Shown piece by piece: positions 20,330 through 31,436 of a stretch of DNA of 64,000 nt. The translations under genes and the position numbers were made by a program. The DNA is taken from the NCBI GenBank assembly GCA_029204225.1, contig CM055099.1, forward strand, positions 58,601,982 through 58,665,981, given 5' to 3'. The notes beneath the pieces were generated by a model. That model had not been told where the DNA came from and made no database searches. It worked only from the letters and a program-made list of their open reading frames with translations. Source of the stretch: Diphasiastrum complanatum. Taxonomy: Eukaryota > Streptophyta > Lycopodiopsida > Lycopodiales > Lycopodiaceae. Numbering within the stretch: position 1 is the stretch's first letter; every line of letters begins with the position of its first letter.

Positions 20330-22430
20330 CTCCCTCTTCAACATTGGATGCTAGTTTCAACATAGTCTTTGAGCACATTCCAAGATTAGATCTATGCATT
20401 AAATATAGGTCCTTTCCCAATGGTTTGGTGAAGATATCAGCCACACACTCCTTTGAAGAGACATGTTGAAGCTCCACCTCTTTGGCAATGACTTGATCTC
20501 TCACAAAATGGTGAGCAATCTCAATGTGCTTGCTCCTTGCATGAAAAACAGGATTGCTTGCCAAGCTTTGGGCTGAAAGGTTATCACAAAGTATGATTGG
20601 AGTCTTCTCTGGTTCCAGCAAGTGAAGATCCAATAACATCCTCTTGATCCAAAGAATCTCCTTGGTGCATGTTGTTAATGCCTTGTACTCGGCTTCGGTG
20701 GAAGATAGAGAGATAGTTGGTTGCTTCTTTGATAGCCATGAGACCACTCCATCTCCAAGATAGATTGCAAAGGCACTTGTTGACTTCCTATCCATTTGAT
20801 CACCTGCAAAATCTGAATCTGAAAATCCACAAAGGTTAGGTGTAGTACCTCCATACAAGATGCCAAAATCTCTAGATCCCGAGATGTATCTAAGTACTCT
20901 CTTTCCTAGCTTCCAATGGGCCTCACTAGGATCTTGCATAAATTGACTTAGTTTACCAACCACAAAGCTTAGATCAGGTCTTGTGATGGTTAACCATATA
21001 AGAGATCCTATTAGCTTTCTATAGAGAGTAATGTCCTTGAAGGATCTTTCATTACTTCTTGTAGTTAGCTTTACATTTGATTCCATAGGAGTAGAAACAA
21101 CTTTACAATCTTCCATATGAAACCTTTTTAGAATAGAGTTAACATACTTTTCTTGACATATGAATGTAGATTTAGAAGTTCTAATAATCTCTATTCCTAA
21201 GATATAATGAAGTTTACCAAGATCTTGAATTTCAAACTCTCTTTTGAGTGCCATCTTGATTTCATCTATATCTAGATTGTTACCACCACTTAAGATAATG
21301 TCATCAACATAGATCAAAAGTAAAGTGATATCATTTTCATTCAATCTAAAGTAGAGAGAATGATCATACTCACTCATAACAAAGTTTTGAGAAAGTAAGA
21401 AGGAATTGAGCTTAGCATACCAACTCCTTGGTGCTTGCTTTAGCCCATACAAACTCTTTTGGAGATAGCACACATGATTAGGCTCATCATGTGAAACATA
21501 GCCCTCGGGTTGCTCCATGTAAATATCTTCTTCAAGATCACCATTCAAGAAGGCATTATTAACATCCATTTGCCACATATCCCAATCATAAAGAGTTGCA
21601 AGAGAGATTAGGATTCGAATAGTTACCATCTTTGCCACGGGTGCAAAGGTCTCATCATAGTCAATACCATATTCTTGAGCATACCCCTTTGCCACCAACC
21701 TTGCCTTGTACTTGTTGATTGATCCATCTTGATTTGTCTTGATCTTGAAGATCCACTTACAACCAATTGCCTTCTTGTCCTTTGGAAGCTTTACCAACCT
21801 CCATGTGTTGCTTTTGATGAGTGCTTGATGCTCATGATCCATGGCTCGGATCCATTCCTTCTTTTGAATTGCTTCACCTACACAAGTTGGTTCATCAAAA
21901 GAGGTAAGAAAAGCAAAGTTAGAGTTGTTCACCACTTGCTTTCCTTTTTCATCATAGGTTAGCCTTGATGGCTTAGCCCTTTGCCTTTGAGTCTTCCTTG
22001 AAGTTTGCTTTGGAGTGGCATCTCCATCTTCATCCAAGACATCTTGCACATCATGATGATTAGTAGGCACATCAACATCAACATCAACAACATTGGAAAC
22101 ATTCTCTTCATGAAAGATGACATCCCTACTTATGACAACTTTCTTTGTAGAAGGAATGTACACTTTGTAAGCCTTGCTTACTTCACTATAGCCAACAAAC
22201 ACACCCTTCTTTGATGAAGGATCTTCTTTAGTTCTATCATCAAGTGTGATATTGACAAAACATGTACATCCAAAGATCCTACAATGCTTGACACTCGGCC
22301 TTCTACCATAAAGAACCTCATGAGGAGTTTTACCATCCAAGGAAGCACTTGTCCATCTATTACATAGATAGTTAGCACATGCTAAAGCTTCCCCCCAAAA
22401 AGACTTAGCAAGATTAGCATGTAGTCTCAT
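20325..22430 (-). pseudogene. Element C pol remnant: RT and RNase H (701 codons)
   Basis: The frame opens at an internal methionine in what was the end of the integrase catalytic core (just after the E-containing helix). It runs through the integrase C-terminal region (FGCTCF, GVFVGY), RT (KARLVAKGYAQ, YVDD at 374-377) and RNase H (SDSDFAGD, SSTEAEY, CDNLSAQ). It lacks protease and the integrase D-D residues. Whether it is translated is doubtful, since it is out of frame with gag. Confidence 0.92.
20330..20340 (-). promoter_or_regulatory. Element C polypurine tract
   Basis: The minus strand reads TGAAGAGGGAG directly before the 3' LTR, matching elements A and D. Confidence 0.85.
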
Positions 22431-23548
22431 TGCCTTGGCACATTCACAACATTTTCAAGATTTGCTTTCCTATTTGTTGAAAGGGAAATAGGAATAGTGC
22501 CTATGCCTTTGATGTCACATTGACCATCATTTGCAGTGTAGATGATGTTACCTTCTCCCTCATAAGACAATAAGGATGTAAAGTATTCCTTATGTCTTGT
22601 CATGTGAGATGAGGCTCCACTATCAATCCACCAAGGATCATTATCATCTATGTTGGCTAACAAACTTGAAGTCATAACAAGTGATTCACATGTGTTATGT
22701 TCTTCCTCATCTATTGTAAGATTTCCTTGCCTCTCTCCTTGCTCTCTTTTCTTCTTATAACATTCATTTGCAAAATGACCTTTTATCCCACAATAAAAGC
22801 ACTTGAACTTTGACTTATTGTTCTTAGTAGAAGAGGAAGAGGAAGAGTGATCATCATGATCAAAGTTACCACCTTTGGACCATTTCCCTTTGCCTTTACC
22901 TTTGCCCTTGAATTTGCCTTTTGTGAAGAAAGCCTCTTCACCTCCACCTTGCAAGGATGCACCATCAAGCTTTGATTGCAACCTATGTTCTTCAGCCAAT
23001 AAGATTTCTTGCAAGTCAACCACACTTGGCAAGACTCTTTGAATGGCAAAACTTTGCACAAGGTTAGCATGTTCATTTAGCAAACCATTCAACATAACTT
23101 GGACTATTTCACCATCTTTTATGTTCTCATCAATGCATGCTAAATCATCACTTAGGGACTTAACTCTCAAGATAAATGCATGAGCACTTTCACCCTCTCT
23201 TTGCCTACTAGAAAATATTTGTCTCCTTAGGGTCAATACCCTAGATGTGGACTTTGATTCAAAGAGCTTCTTTAAGGCATTCCATGCCTCACTTGCACTT
23301 TGACACTTTCCAACTTCCTTGAGAAGTTCATTTGTAACATTCATTTTAATGATATGAAGAGCCCTTTTGGCCTTCTTATCAAACCTTTGTTGCTCTTGAA
23401 GTGTGAGAGGTCTCTCTTCAATTTCTGCAACTATGTCCATGAGTTCATTCAACTCAAGTAAGGACTCCATCCTCACTTTCCAAGTAGAGTAGTTTGATGA
23501 ACTCAACCTTTCACTAGACTCTAGCATGATCCCACCATTGGAAGCCAT
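22427..23548 (-). CDS. Element C gag with protease, 373 codons, fused out of frame
   Basis: This copia gag has the N-terminal domain, a lysine/glycine-rich tail, a CCHC knuckle (CFYCGIKGHFANEC) and protease WWIDSGASSHMT. The last residues after ENV are read from the wrong frame, because a deletion joins this point to the integrase end (ECAKAMRLHAN). By comparison with element A about 245 codons are missing. The four-base overlap with the downstream frame (22427-22430) is a product of that deletion, not designed coupling. Gag and protease may still be functional. Confidence 0.92.
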   Translation of the reverse strand: MASNGGIMLESSERLSSSNYSTWKVRMESLLELNELMDIVAEIEERPLTLQEQQRFDKKAKRALHIIKMNVTNELLKEVGKCQSASEAWNALKKLFESKSTSRVLTLRRQIFSSRQREGESAHAFILRVKSLSDDLACIDENIKDGEIVQVMLNGLLNEHANLVQSFAIQRVLPSVVDLQEILLAEEHRLQSKLDGASLQGGGEEAFFTKGKFKGKGKGKGKWSKGGNFDHDDHSSSSSSTKNNKSKFKCFYCGIKGHFANECYKKKREQGERQGNLTIDEEEHNTCESLVMTSSLLANIDDNDPWWIDSGASSHMTRHKEYFTSLLSYEGEGNIIYTANDGQCDIKGIGTIPISLSTNRKANLENVVNVPRQ

Positions 23549-24708
23549 GATTCTAATGTTTCTTCAACTTTTAGGTTCTGTCCTAAAGCACTTAGCACTC
23601 ACTTTTCTCTCAACAAATGATAGATAAAGAGATCTATGAAGATTTAGGACCCTAAAACACTTCTATCTTGAACCTAGATGGTTTCCAAGCATAGAAAGGA
23701 AGATTGAAACACATGCAACACTTTGCACACACTAAGAATGGATTACAAAATCAAACCAACCTGAACACACTCTTGCTTAAGCTCTCAAACTTTCCAGCAA
23801 GTGACCAAATCAAGTTATGGTGTGAAGAGTTACTTGCATTCTTAGAAAATACCCAAAACTAGGATGCCAAGATTACCTAGTAATGAACAAACTTGATCAA
23901 CATATGATCAACACACTAAGATATTGATTCAACCTGTAAAACCACATGTAAACCACACTTCTAAAAGTTTATAAACTCCAGCAAGTGATAAATACAAGAT
24001 TTAGAGGTGAATGAATGAGCACACTTAGTGAATCACAAGACTAGCTTCACTATCTTGTCAAATCTTGGTGTTTAGATGTAGATCTAAGATCACTTCACAT
24101 GAGAATGTTCCTCAACCTGTTAAGAACCTGAAAACACACTTGCATAATGGTTAACACCTTCCAGCAAATGCTCCAATCAAATTACATAAGGAGAGTTACT
24201 TACATGCTCAACAAAGTACACCAAAATTTATGCCAAAATTGATGACAATCTTTACAATATGCTCTTCACAATGGAGCTTACAATATGTTCACCCAAAAAA
24301 GGGGATCTTTCATCCAAATGGGAGCTTTGCTCAGCCTTTAGGAGAATTACAACTCACTCAAAAGAGCATTTGTCATCCACTTAAGGAGAAGTTTCATCCA
24401 CTTAAGGAGAGTGTTCATCCAAGAATGGAGATTGTCAACAATAGGATTGAAAAGAACATTGTTAGTATTGAATATGCACAAGCCTCACAATCACAAATGA
24501 TTAGGTGTTATGATCTGATCCAAAATAGTTTCTTTTCAGCCTCTGATCTTCAATAGACCTGAAATATGCTTTTGATCCACAAGTTCAACTCACAAAACAA
24601 AGGTTAGTAAGATTTGATCAACAAAGCAATGCAAAATCATGCTAGAACTTGATCAAACATCCAAATATCACCAAAAATGGAATACTTACTGTAAATAGAA
24701 GCCAACCA
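23549..24708 (-). mobile_element. Element C long leader with degenerate repeats
   Basis: This 1.16-kb untranslated leader is about twice as long as those of A and D. It holds loosely repeated units of the form AACCTG ... CCAGCAAGTGA (near 23760, 23935 and 24112) and a run of CATCCACTTAAGGAGA-like units near 24370-24420. No supported gene is seen. Confidence 0.75.
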
Positions 24709-24720
24709 GCTCTGATACCA
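24709..24720 (-). promoter_or_regulatory. Element C primer-binding site
   Basis: The minus strand reads TGGTATCAGAGC and abuts the 5' LTR. Confidence 0.92.
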
Positions 24721-25375
24721 TGTGAAAAATACAGATCCTAAGTGGATCTAAACTCCAAGATCATTGGCTTGAATGCTTGCACTCCAAACTACATAAGCTA
24801 GGAATTGGCAACACATTCTATGCTACCTAGAATGCAAAGAACTTGATCAAAAAGCATTTATCACAAATGGAAACTTCCATAAACATCAAGTGCGGCCCAA
24901 AATACCATTATACAGTCCATAATACATCAGCCTACCACTTTTGGAAAGCACCTAAGATCATACACAATAGCTTGAAGACAATACACACAACAATGCTCTC
25001 AATGGAGGAAGAAACAATGACAATGATCTATTGATCTCAATGAAGCATACAAAAGGTTTCTCCAACCTGTTCTCCACGACTTCCCTACTGTTTATGGATG
25101 AGGAAGATGACTCTCTCTCCTCTCTCTAGAAGGTACTTGACCCTAGATATTCCCTATATAGGAAAAATAGCTAAAAATGGCTTATATGACCAAAATACAT
25201 CAAAATGGTCTCATTTTGAAGGGTATGAAGTTTGACACTTCATCATACTGAAAAAATACAGTAAATAAAAACATTGTGGCCTGGTTCACACGTGCAAAAC
25301 TCCAGAACCAAAACTATTTACAATTTTAGCCAATTTAGGCCTCAAACTAGCTAGGAAATGTTGACAATTTTCACA
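24721..25375 (-). repeat. Element C 5' LTR (655 bp)
   Basis: It differs from the 3' LTR at about three positions (for example TAGCATT/TACCATT and CTATTTATGG/CTGTTTATGG). It is followed on the right by the TATAG duplication. Confidence 0.94.
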
Positions 25376-25380
25376 TATAG

Positions 25381-26046
25381 TTCATATGCGGATCAAACTT
25401 TGGCTCTCCACGAGGTCAATGGTTACATTTGGGCTGATTCAAAGAGCTACTTCAAGCTAAGTGAGAGGTGCATTGTGGAGTACTCAATCTTTGCCTACCT
25501 TAAAGAGCCAAGAAGGAAAAGTATCAAGATTAGGCTGGGACAAGGAGAGAAATCAAGGTGTAGAAGCAACAAGGCACGAAGTGGACCATAAAGTGGGCCA
25601 ATCAAACGATAGATCCTTTGGCTCAGGGAGCCTTGATACCTATGCGGAACTGATCAAATCTGGAGCTCAGGGAGCTCAACACAAAGTGCATCAAGAACTA
25701 ATCAGGAGCTCAAAGGAGTTCCAAAGTCAAAATGTCAGAAGCGACAGAGGCGAACATTTCAAAGAAAGGCCTCTGTCACCAGTTAATAAGGTTCTTGGGT
25801 TTTACGTAAGCGATATAAAATATACACTTTTTTCAGACAAAGAGATATTTTCAAGTTATGTAATTTTTTAGTACAAAGAGCGGAGCCTCCGACTTGTGGT
25901 GTGCCAGTTTCAATGCTAATAAAAAGTGGCCAGTAAATTGAGTACTGTGCCAAGTAGCTTAAATGTATAGTAATTTTCATTGGGAGACACCTTTACTTTA
26001 ATCTGACATCTGATGAGGACATCAGATTTTATAAAGGTGGGGTGGA
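25381..26046 (+). mobile_element. R2 internal region, 3' part
   Basis: This sequence, from TTCATATGCGG to AGGTGGGGTGGA, matches R3 internal sequence at about 53780-54452 and ends in the R polypurine tract directly before an R LTR. Short frames in it (for example 25358-25591) recur in R3 with mostly amino-acid-changing differences, so they do not look like genes. It still carries the empty B1 target site (AAAGAGCGGAGCC near 25877), so it is a different R copy from R1. The other part of R2 is at 47043-49936, beyond the inversion. Confidence 0.85.
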
Positions 26047-27760
26047 TGTTGTAAAGCTACCTTTACAAGCTTTACTTCTGGCGCCAATGGCGCCAGCATT
26101 GTCCCCGGCGCCAGCAGCACCCCTACTGCTCCCAGCGCCACTGTGACCAAAATACAGCCGGCGCCAAGTTCCTATGGTTGAAAATCTTTGATCGGTTTTA
26201 GCAAAGTCCAGAGAGCTCAGATCGATGTGCAATCACCTCACACGATCTAGGCATGATTAGAGGAAGCCTGGAGATCAATAAACTCTAAAGAGCCATTTGG
26301 TCCAGGAACTGCTTGTCTCCATATCTGTCGCGGCTTGTGGTTCTGAGTGTTCCTTGCATGAACGTGAATGGGTTAAGCTCTTAGAGAATGGGCTCTAACC
26401 TGTCGGCTGTGTTGGATGGCTTGCTTGGGTGGATGTTACCTGTTTATGGCTGTCCAGTCTGGCGTGACGCCAGGTTGGCTTCCAGCACTCGTGACGAAGC
26501 TTTCAGTTGGTTAAGTCTGATGTAAGTCAGACCGCTTGCTTGGAATGGATGTTACTTGTTTGTAATGAAGCTTCGAGTTGGTTAAGTTTGATGTATGTCG
26601 GGCGGCTTGCTTGGAGGGAAGTCACCCACATCGGGACCCCCGATCTGGCATGGCGCCAGGTTGGATCTCAATGTTGGTTTTCGGAACTTCAATGTAGCGC
26701 AGGCATCCCAAAGGGAGCCGGAAACCACGACTTAGTTTCTCAGCCTTCAACTCTTGCCATCCAAACCCACTTGACATACAAGCAGCCAACTCGCCAACAA
26801 CGATCAGACTTAACCAACTTGAAGTTCCGAAAACCAACATTGAAATCCAACCTGGCGCCATGCCAGATCGAGGGTCCCGATGTGGGTGACTTCCACAAGC
26901 CGCGACAAATATGGAAACAACTAGTTCCTGGACCAAATGGTCCTGACATCATACCGCTAGCGCCACGGACCACGGACCTAATGGTCCCGACGGCATACCG
27001 CTGGCGTCCTGGGATACGACCCTCAGCTATGTGCCAAGTTAAAAATTTGGAAGCGGCCTTACAACTGGCGCTTTTACCGAACACTGAAACCCAGAAGGTA
27101 ATCAGAGTCAGTTTGAGGAAAATCCCACTTTATTGATAAATTTGAGAAGGTTACATTTCAAGTGTGTGACCGACCCTAGTCTCCGGGGTGCTAGCATGCC
27201 AAGGCGAGAGCCATGACAACATTTCAGCAAGGGAGGCTGAGACTTGGTTGGAGCTCGCCCTGAGTCGCAACCCGCACTCCCCTATAGTATTGGTGTGATT
27301 CGGCACCCCCCTCATACGAAGCACTCTACCCAAGCTGGTAAAGCACATTTTTCTCTCTCTAGGATTTTCTCTTTCTAGAAAGTCATTTTCTCTCTCTAGA
27401 TTTTATTGATCCCCAGGCTTGCTTTAATCATGCCTAGATCGTGTGAGGTGATTGCACATCGATCTGAGCTCTCTGGACTTCGCTAGAACCGATCAAAGAT
27501 TTTCAGCCATAGGAACTTGGTGCCGGCTGGATTCTGGTCACAGTGGCGCCGGGAGCCTCGCCGGCGCCGGGAGCAGCAGGGGCGCTGCTGGCGCCGGAAG
27601 TAAAGCTTGTAAAGGTAGCTTTACAACATTCAAGTTGGTTAAGTTTGATCGTTGTTGGCGAGTTGGCTGCTTGTATGTCAAGTGGGTTTGGGATGGCAAG
27701 AGTTGAATGCTAGGAAGCTAAGTCATGGATCCCGGCTCCCTTTGGGATGCCTGCACTACA
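26047..27760 (+). repeat. R2 3' LTR, internally deleted and split by a solo LTR
   Basis: It starts TGTTGTAAAGC after the polypurine tract. It loses LTR sequence at about 26290 (GATCAATAAACTCTAAAG joined to CCATTTGG) and is interrupted by a reverse R LTR at 26693-27628. It ends CTGCACTACA at 27760. The next five bases TCAGT (minus strand ACTGA) match, with one change, ACTAA after the R2 5' LTR at 49937-49941. Confidence 0.85.
26693..27628 (-). repeat. Solo R LTR, TSD TTCAA, in the R2 3' LTR
   Basis: It runs TGTAGCGCAGG ... CTTTACAACA on the plus strand with exact duplications TTCAA (26688-26692, 27629-27633). At 936 bp it is shorter than other R LTRs because of an internal deletion (GACTTCC joined to ACAAGCCGCGAC near 26890). 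Solo LTRs form by recombination between the two LTRs of an element. Confidence 0.9.
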
Positions 27761-28527
27761 TCAGTTGTGATTAGGCACGGGCTGGTGTATCGTGGTCACT
27801 TGGGATCTGTTGCGAGGTTGGCGAATGGAGATGGGTGTAGGTGAATGCAGTGGTCGTGTGTCTTGGGATGGTATTGGGACATATATAAGGACAAATGGAG
27901 ATGGAGAGGTGTGAATGCGGGTGTGGAGTGTGGTTGCTATTTTGTAACAGTGGATGCAGTTTTGAAGCGATCTAATTAGAGTGCAATGCGGTTGAGTGCG
28001 GGTATAAAACCATCATGATCAAGGAGCTCAATGAATGCATCTAACTCGTGGGGGCTCTTCTCATTTCAGCATGGAGTTGATACAATTCTCAAAAAGCTCC
28101 TCTTCACAAAGAGGGAGTCTCTTAAATAAGCAAGAGAGCTCCTTAGGTGGCATCCTAGTGAAATTTCCACATTTCACAAATTACAAGTGGAATAATGCTC
28201 TCCACTAGAGGTCACCATCAAAAGGTGGCTCACTCTACTTTCTTTAAGAGGGGTCTACTTGCATTTATTACTTTAGCCTAGAAATACTAGTTCCTACATG
28301 GTCATTCCATCTTCCAGGATTCAGCTTGAGGCTTACACAGTTCTTGCTTGTCATTCCTATCTAGCATTTCCCGGCTCTCATACTCGGCTCTCAGTCTTCA
28401 TTTGTCTCGTCTTCTCAGAGACCTCCTCAATCTAAGGTGAGAGGTGCTCTTGAGTTGCTCTGTCTGAGTATCTTGGGGATTCGTCAGAATCAGCCAAGAA
28501 GGGTTCATAATTCTGTCGAGTAGGTAG
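27761..28527. other. Non-repeat flank of R2, G/T-rich at first
   Basis: 27761-28020 is G/T-rich on the plus strand (GGTGTGAATGCGGGTGTGG). Its reverse complement is C/A-rich like 49937-50573, the other R2 flank, which fits these two having been neighbours before the inversion. 28030-28527 shows no gene or LTR boundary. Confidence 0.5.
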
Positions 28528-29054
28528 TCATGCTCGTTGGAAAACATCACATGTCTGAATAAATTTTTTTGTGTCCTTATGAAGCGTAGGCCACCAACAA
28601 CCTGATTGCAAAAGTTTGCGAACAATAATATCTATAGAGAAGTGTCCTCCGCCCATGCCATCATCTGAAAACATGATTAAATCTGGGACTTCATGAGGTA
28701 AAACACATCTTCATAGAATATTGTCTGATCCACGATGATACAATTGTCCTGTAATCAATTGATAAGGTTGAGCCTTATGAATCAATTGTCTCTTCTGTAC
28801 TTTTCAAGGAGTCATTCGGCTGTCTTAGCATCAGGTACTCAACAATATCCGTTGCCCACTCAGGTACTGCTTCAACATAGAACAATGCAGCATCTGGTTT
28901 GTTTTTCTGGTGGCATCCCTCTTGGAACTACTGTAGGTTGTATTGTGATTAGATTCAGTGGTGCACTCGTGCTAGGTCTTAATGGACAATTCTTGTAGTA
29001 GTGTCCATAACCGCATTCTCGGTAGAAGGATGCATATTGTCTTGATGCTAACAA
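28528..29054 (-). pseudogene. Ty3/gypsy gag and integrase remnant
   Basis: On the minus strand, 29054 to about 28910 reads a gag zinc-knuckle remnant (ECGYGHYYKNCP) whose first cysteine has become arginine or tyrosine. Then, after an internal deletion, come a linker and the integrase zinc-binding region: ITGQLYHRGSDNIL, an in-frame stop, RCVLPHEVPDLIM, and GGHFSIDIIVRKLL ... WWPTLHKD ... CDVFQRA, ending at 28528. Order and spacing are those of gypsy gag-pol, with protease, RT and RNase H removed. It is clearly non-functional. Confidence 0.8.
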
Positions 29055-29706
29055 AATGCACTTAGAAAATGCAAAATTCTAGTTATAACTCTGGTGACAA
29101 ACTAATAAAATTAAATCACGAACAATTCGCGAAACTTTTTGCGACACTCGAATTATTTCTGTTCGAGTTGGATCAAGTAGGCTCTGTAACACAACCAAAC
29201 AAAACGAGATGAATTCTAAATGAAAGTGAAGCGAAGCGAAACTTAAACGAGCTCTGACATTGATCCATGCTGGAAGCACACAAATTGCGAAATGAAACAA
29301 AACGAAGCAAACGAATTCATAACAAGACCAGTCAAGCTCTATAATGAGATGAGACGAGACGAAACGAGACATGATGAAACGAAATGAAACTTAAGTGAGC
29401 CCTTGAAACTGATTTATGCTTGTAGCCAAGTGATTCGCGAAGCGAGACGAAGAAAAAGAATTTGCAAACAAGATCAGTTCATCAGGAATTTAGATTTGAT
29501 CGCTGGCCACTGCCGGTTGTATCACTCCTACAATCCTTCAGAGAGTAGTCAGACACTACTGATCTACATTAACAAATTAATGCAGCATTCAACAAGATCA
29601 AACCAAAGTGATAGAATGAACAAGCGAATCAGACGCATGTATAGTAGCAGATGAATTTACATTCAAGATGATTATTGATGTGCACAACAACTACAATATC
29701 ATCTAT
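29055..29706. other. Non-coding, with purine-rich GAAACGA-type repetition
   Basis: 29195-29450 is rich in loosely repeated GARACGA/GAAATGAAAC words (for example ACGAGACGAAACGAGAC near 29352). No coding homology is seen on either strand; open frames here look like composition effects. Confidence 0.5.
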
Positions 29707-30138
29707 TTATTTTTTTGATTCTTGAAGCACTGCATGCAGTGTCTTCTCGTCCACAATGTGGATTATGAGGTCATAAGCAGCTGCATATGCAAAAAACAAA
29801 TGTAGGGACGAATGTTTCACGACAAAGGTTTTAGAATAATCAATACCATATCTCTGAGAGAATCCCTTCGCTACCAGTCTTGCCTTATATTTTGAAACAT
29901 CTCCATCTGGCCCATACTTTAATTGTAAACCCATTTGCATTTGATAGTCTTTCGCTTATCTGGTAATGGCTGCAACGTCCATACCTGGTTCTTCCTTATG
30001 GATTCTTTCGTTCATGGCTTGAATCCACTTGTCCTTTTCTAGACATTCAATTACTTCCTCGAAAGTCTGTGGTTCCCAACTGAATCCACATAATTCTTCT
30101 GATGTGGAACTCTCTATTACTTTTCCTCCATCTCTCAT
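29707..30138 (-). pseudogene. Ty1/copia reverse-transcriptase start, degraded
   Basis: Two minus-strand pieces belong to the same copia region. One has EVIECLEKDKWIQAMNERI, the segment before RT. The other has YGPDGDVSKYKARLVAKGFS then RYGIDYSKTF, the first RT block. They are in different frames and short of the LV.LP linker, and the YVDD region is gone. It is an old fragment unrelated in detail to A-D. Confidence 0.8.
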
Positions 30139-30447
30139 ACTTTCTTTGGTTTTTGCTAATTGTTGGATCTGAATGTTATTGGGATTGTATGTTATTATAC
30201 TTTTTATGAGAGAGAAAGAGAGAGAGAGAGAAAGGGTAAGTTTTCTTTGTTGTGGATCGTAGTGTTAATGGATCGTAGGGTTAATGGATGTTAGAGTTAG
30301 ATGTGAATCCTCCATTCATGATTGAAATCTGAATTATACTATCGCTCTCATGGGAACGAACCTACACATGACAACTAACTTCGTCTCTTTGATGCTAGAT
30401 TAACTAGATCTTGGATTTAGGTTAGGCAAGAAAAGAAACCCACTACA
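30105..30447 (+). repeat. H-family LTR 3' part
   Basis: It matches, in inverted orientation, the H LTR at 59432-60138 over about 330 bp and ends CCCACTACA. It includes a GA microsatellite (about 30207-30236) not present in the other copy. Directly after it lies a TGGCGCC-type primer-binding site, so this was the end of a 5' LTR on the plus strand whose first half has been replaced by copia sequence. Confidence 0.65.
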
Positions 30448-30451
30448 ATTT

Positions 30452-30470
30452 TGGCGCCGATGCCAGGGAG
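30452..30470 (+). promoter_or_regulatory. TGGCGCC-type primer-binding site (H family)
   Basis: TGGCGCCGATGCCAGGGAG follows the LTR CA end after four bases. It differs by two or three bases from the TGGCGCCGTTGCCGGGGA site common in plant Ty3/gypsy elements, so H is probably a gypsy-type element. Confidence 0.6.
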
Positions 30471-30497
30471 CTATAAAATAAAAAAGGTATTTCAATA

Positions 30498-30632
30498 TAG
30501 CACGCGGGGGTGCTAAATGAAACAAGAATTTTTTTTTTTTTCGACGGAATCAGATAGCACGATGGCGTGCTATAGGATTTTGCCGCAATATTTTTTTTTT
30601 CAAGCGGTCTCGCCTAGCATGCCGGTGTGCTA
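30498..30632. repeat. Three spaced TAGCAC...GTGCTA hairpins
   Basis: Near-palindromes of 18 bp lie at 30498-30515, 30555-30572 and 30615-30632, 57 and 60 bp apart. Each is TAGCAY-N6-RTGCTA in form, with poly-T runs between. A fourth, TAGCACACCATGTGCTA, lies at 36910-36926 beyond B2, in the same interval before B2 inserted. The function is unknown. Confidence 0.7.
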
Positions 30633-30740
30633 TCTTTGGAGGCTGTGAAAAAAAGTTAAATTTGAATTTTTGTTTTACTTTGTGGGAGTTTTAACTAAGT
30701 ACCAAACCACATTCTTAATAATAAACATTGAAGTTATAAC

Positions 30741-31422
30741 TGTAAAAATTACAGCAAATAAGGATCCTAAAACACTTGAAATGATGAGGGAAACAATAGA
30801 TTATGATTTCATAAGATTAGCACAAGTTGAACCATCAAAATCCATCAAAAATCTATGCTTGAACCTCACTAAATGGCCCAAATCCTTGAAGAAGGCTTCA
30901 CATGTGTGAAAGTACGGCCTCCCACAGTCTGAGTACTGTACACCAGACCTACATTCAATCCTATAATCATTAGTAATCACAAGTACTCAAACAATTATGA
31001 ACATAGAGAGCAATTGCACCATTATGAGAGAAAAATCATGAAATTGCTTGATTGATTTTGGTGAGATATCATCACCTATATATACATGATCCATCACGGT
31101 TTTGGGCAGGTATGAGTAGCCCTAAACCTATCCCTAATGCTAATTTTGGTGGATCTTTCATCCCTACCAAGTTAGGGTTGGAATCTTGGAGATCCCTCAA
31201 CAATGCAAAAATTACCAAAAATAGCTCCTATTTTTTCTCCCTTGTATCTAAGCATAATTTGGACTCATTCCAAAGGTTGTAACACTTAGGTCTACTTGAG
31301 AACATCCTTATGAATGGAATCCTATGCTATTTGGCACGTGTGACAAGCCACATCATGACCATCTAACTATTTACAAGTCATATGACCAAAACTAGTCAAG
31401 CTAGAATTGTGAATTTTTAACA
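30741..31422 (-). repeat. B2 3' LTR (682 bp)
   Basis: It reads TGTAAAAATTAC ... GAATTTTTAACA on the plus strand. The shared palindrome is mutated to CACATGTGTG here (30899-30908), a C-to-T change at its CpG. A purine tract (minus strand GTGAGGAGGAG) lies directly inside it. Confidence 0.94.
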
Positions 31423-31436
31423 CTCCTCCTCACTAT

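Larger units (their letters stand above)
19675..25375 (-). mobile_element. Element C: Ty1/copia lacking the integrase core, TSD TATAG
   Basis: This 5701-bp element has exact 5-bp duplications TATAG (19670-19674 and 25376-25380), two 655-bp LTRs with about three differences, a primer-binding site and a polypurine tract. Gag and the C-terminal part of pol are intact, but an internal deletion removed the end of protease through most of integrase. It inserted exactly at the edge of the D LTR. The near-identical LTRs make it a recent insertion, either moved in trans or deleted afterwards. Confidence 0.95.

Noticed and set aside
22427-22430. Overlapping stop/start between C gag and pol as translational coupling
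   Set aside because: The overlap is created by the internal deletion; A and B encode gag-pol as one frame.
24230-24556. 108-codon frame in the C leader
   Set aside because: It is plus-strand, opposite to the element, built from CATCCACTTAAGGAGA-type repeats, with no homology.
30498-30632. CRISPR-like array
   Set aside because: Three short palindromes with poly-T-containing spacers in a plant retrotransposon region; repeats are too short and imperfect and there are no cas genes.
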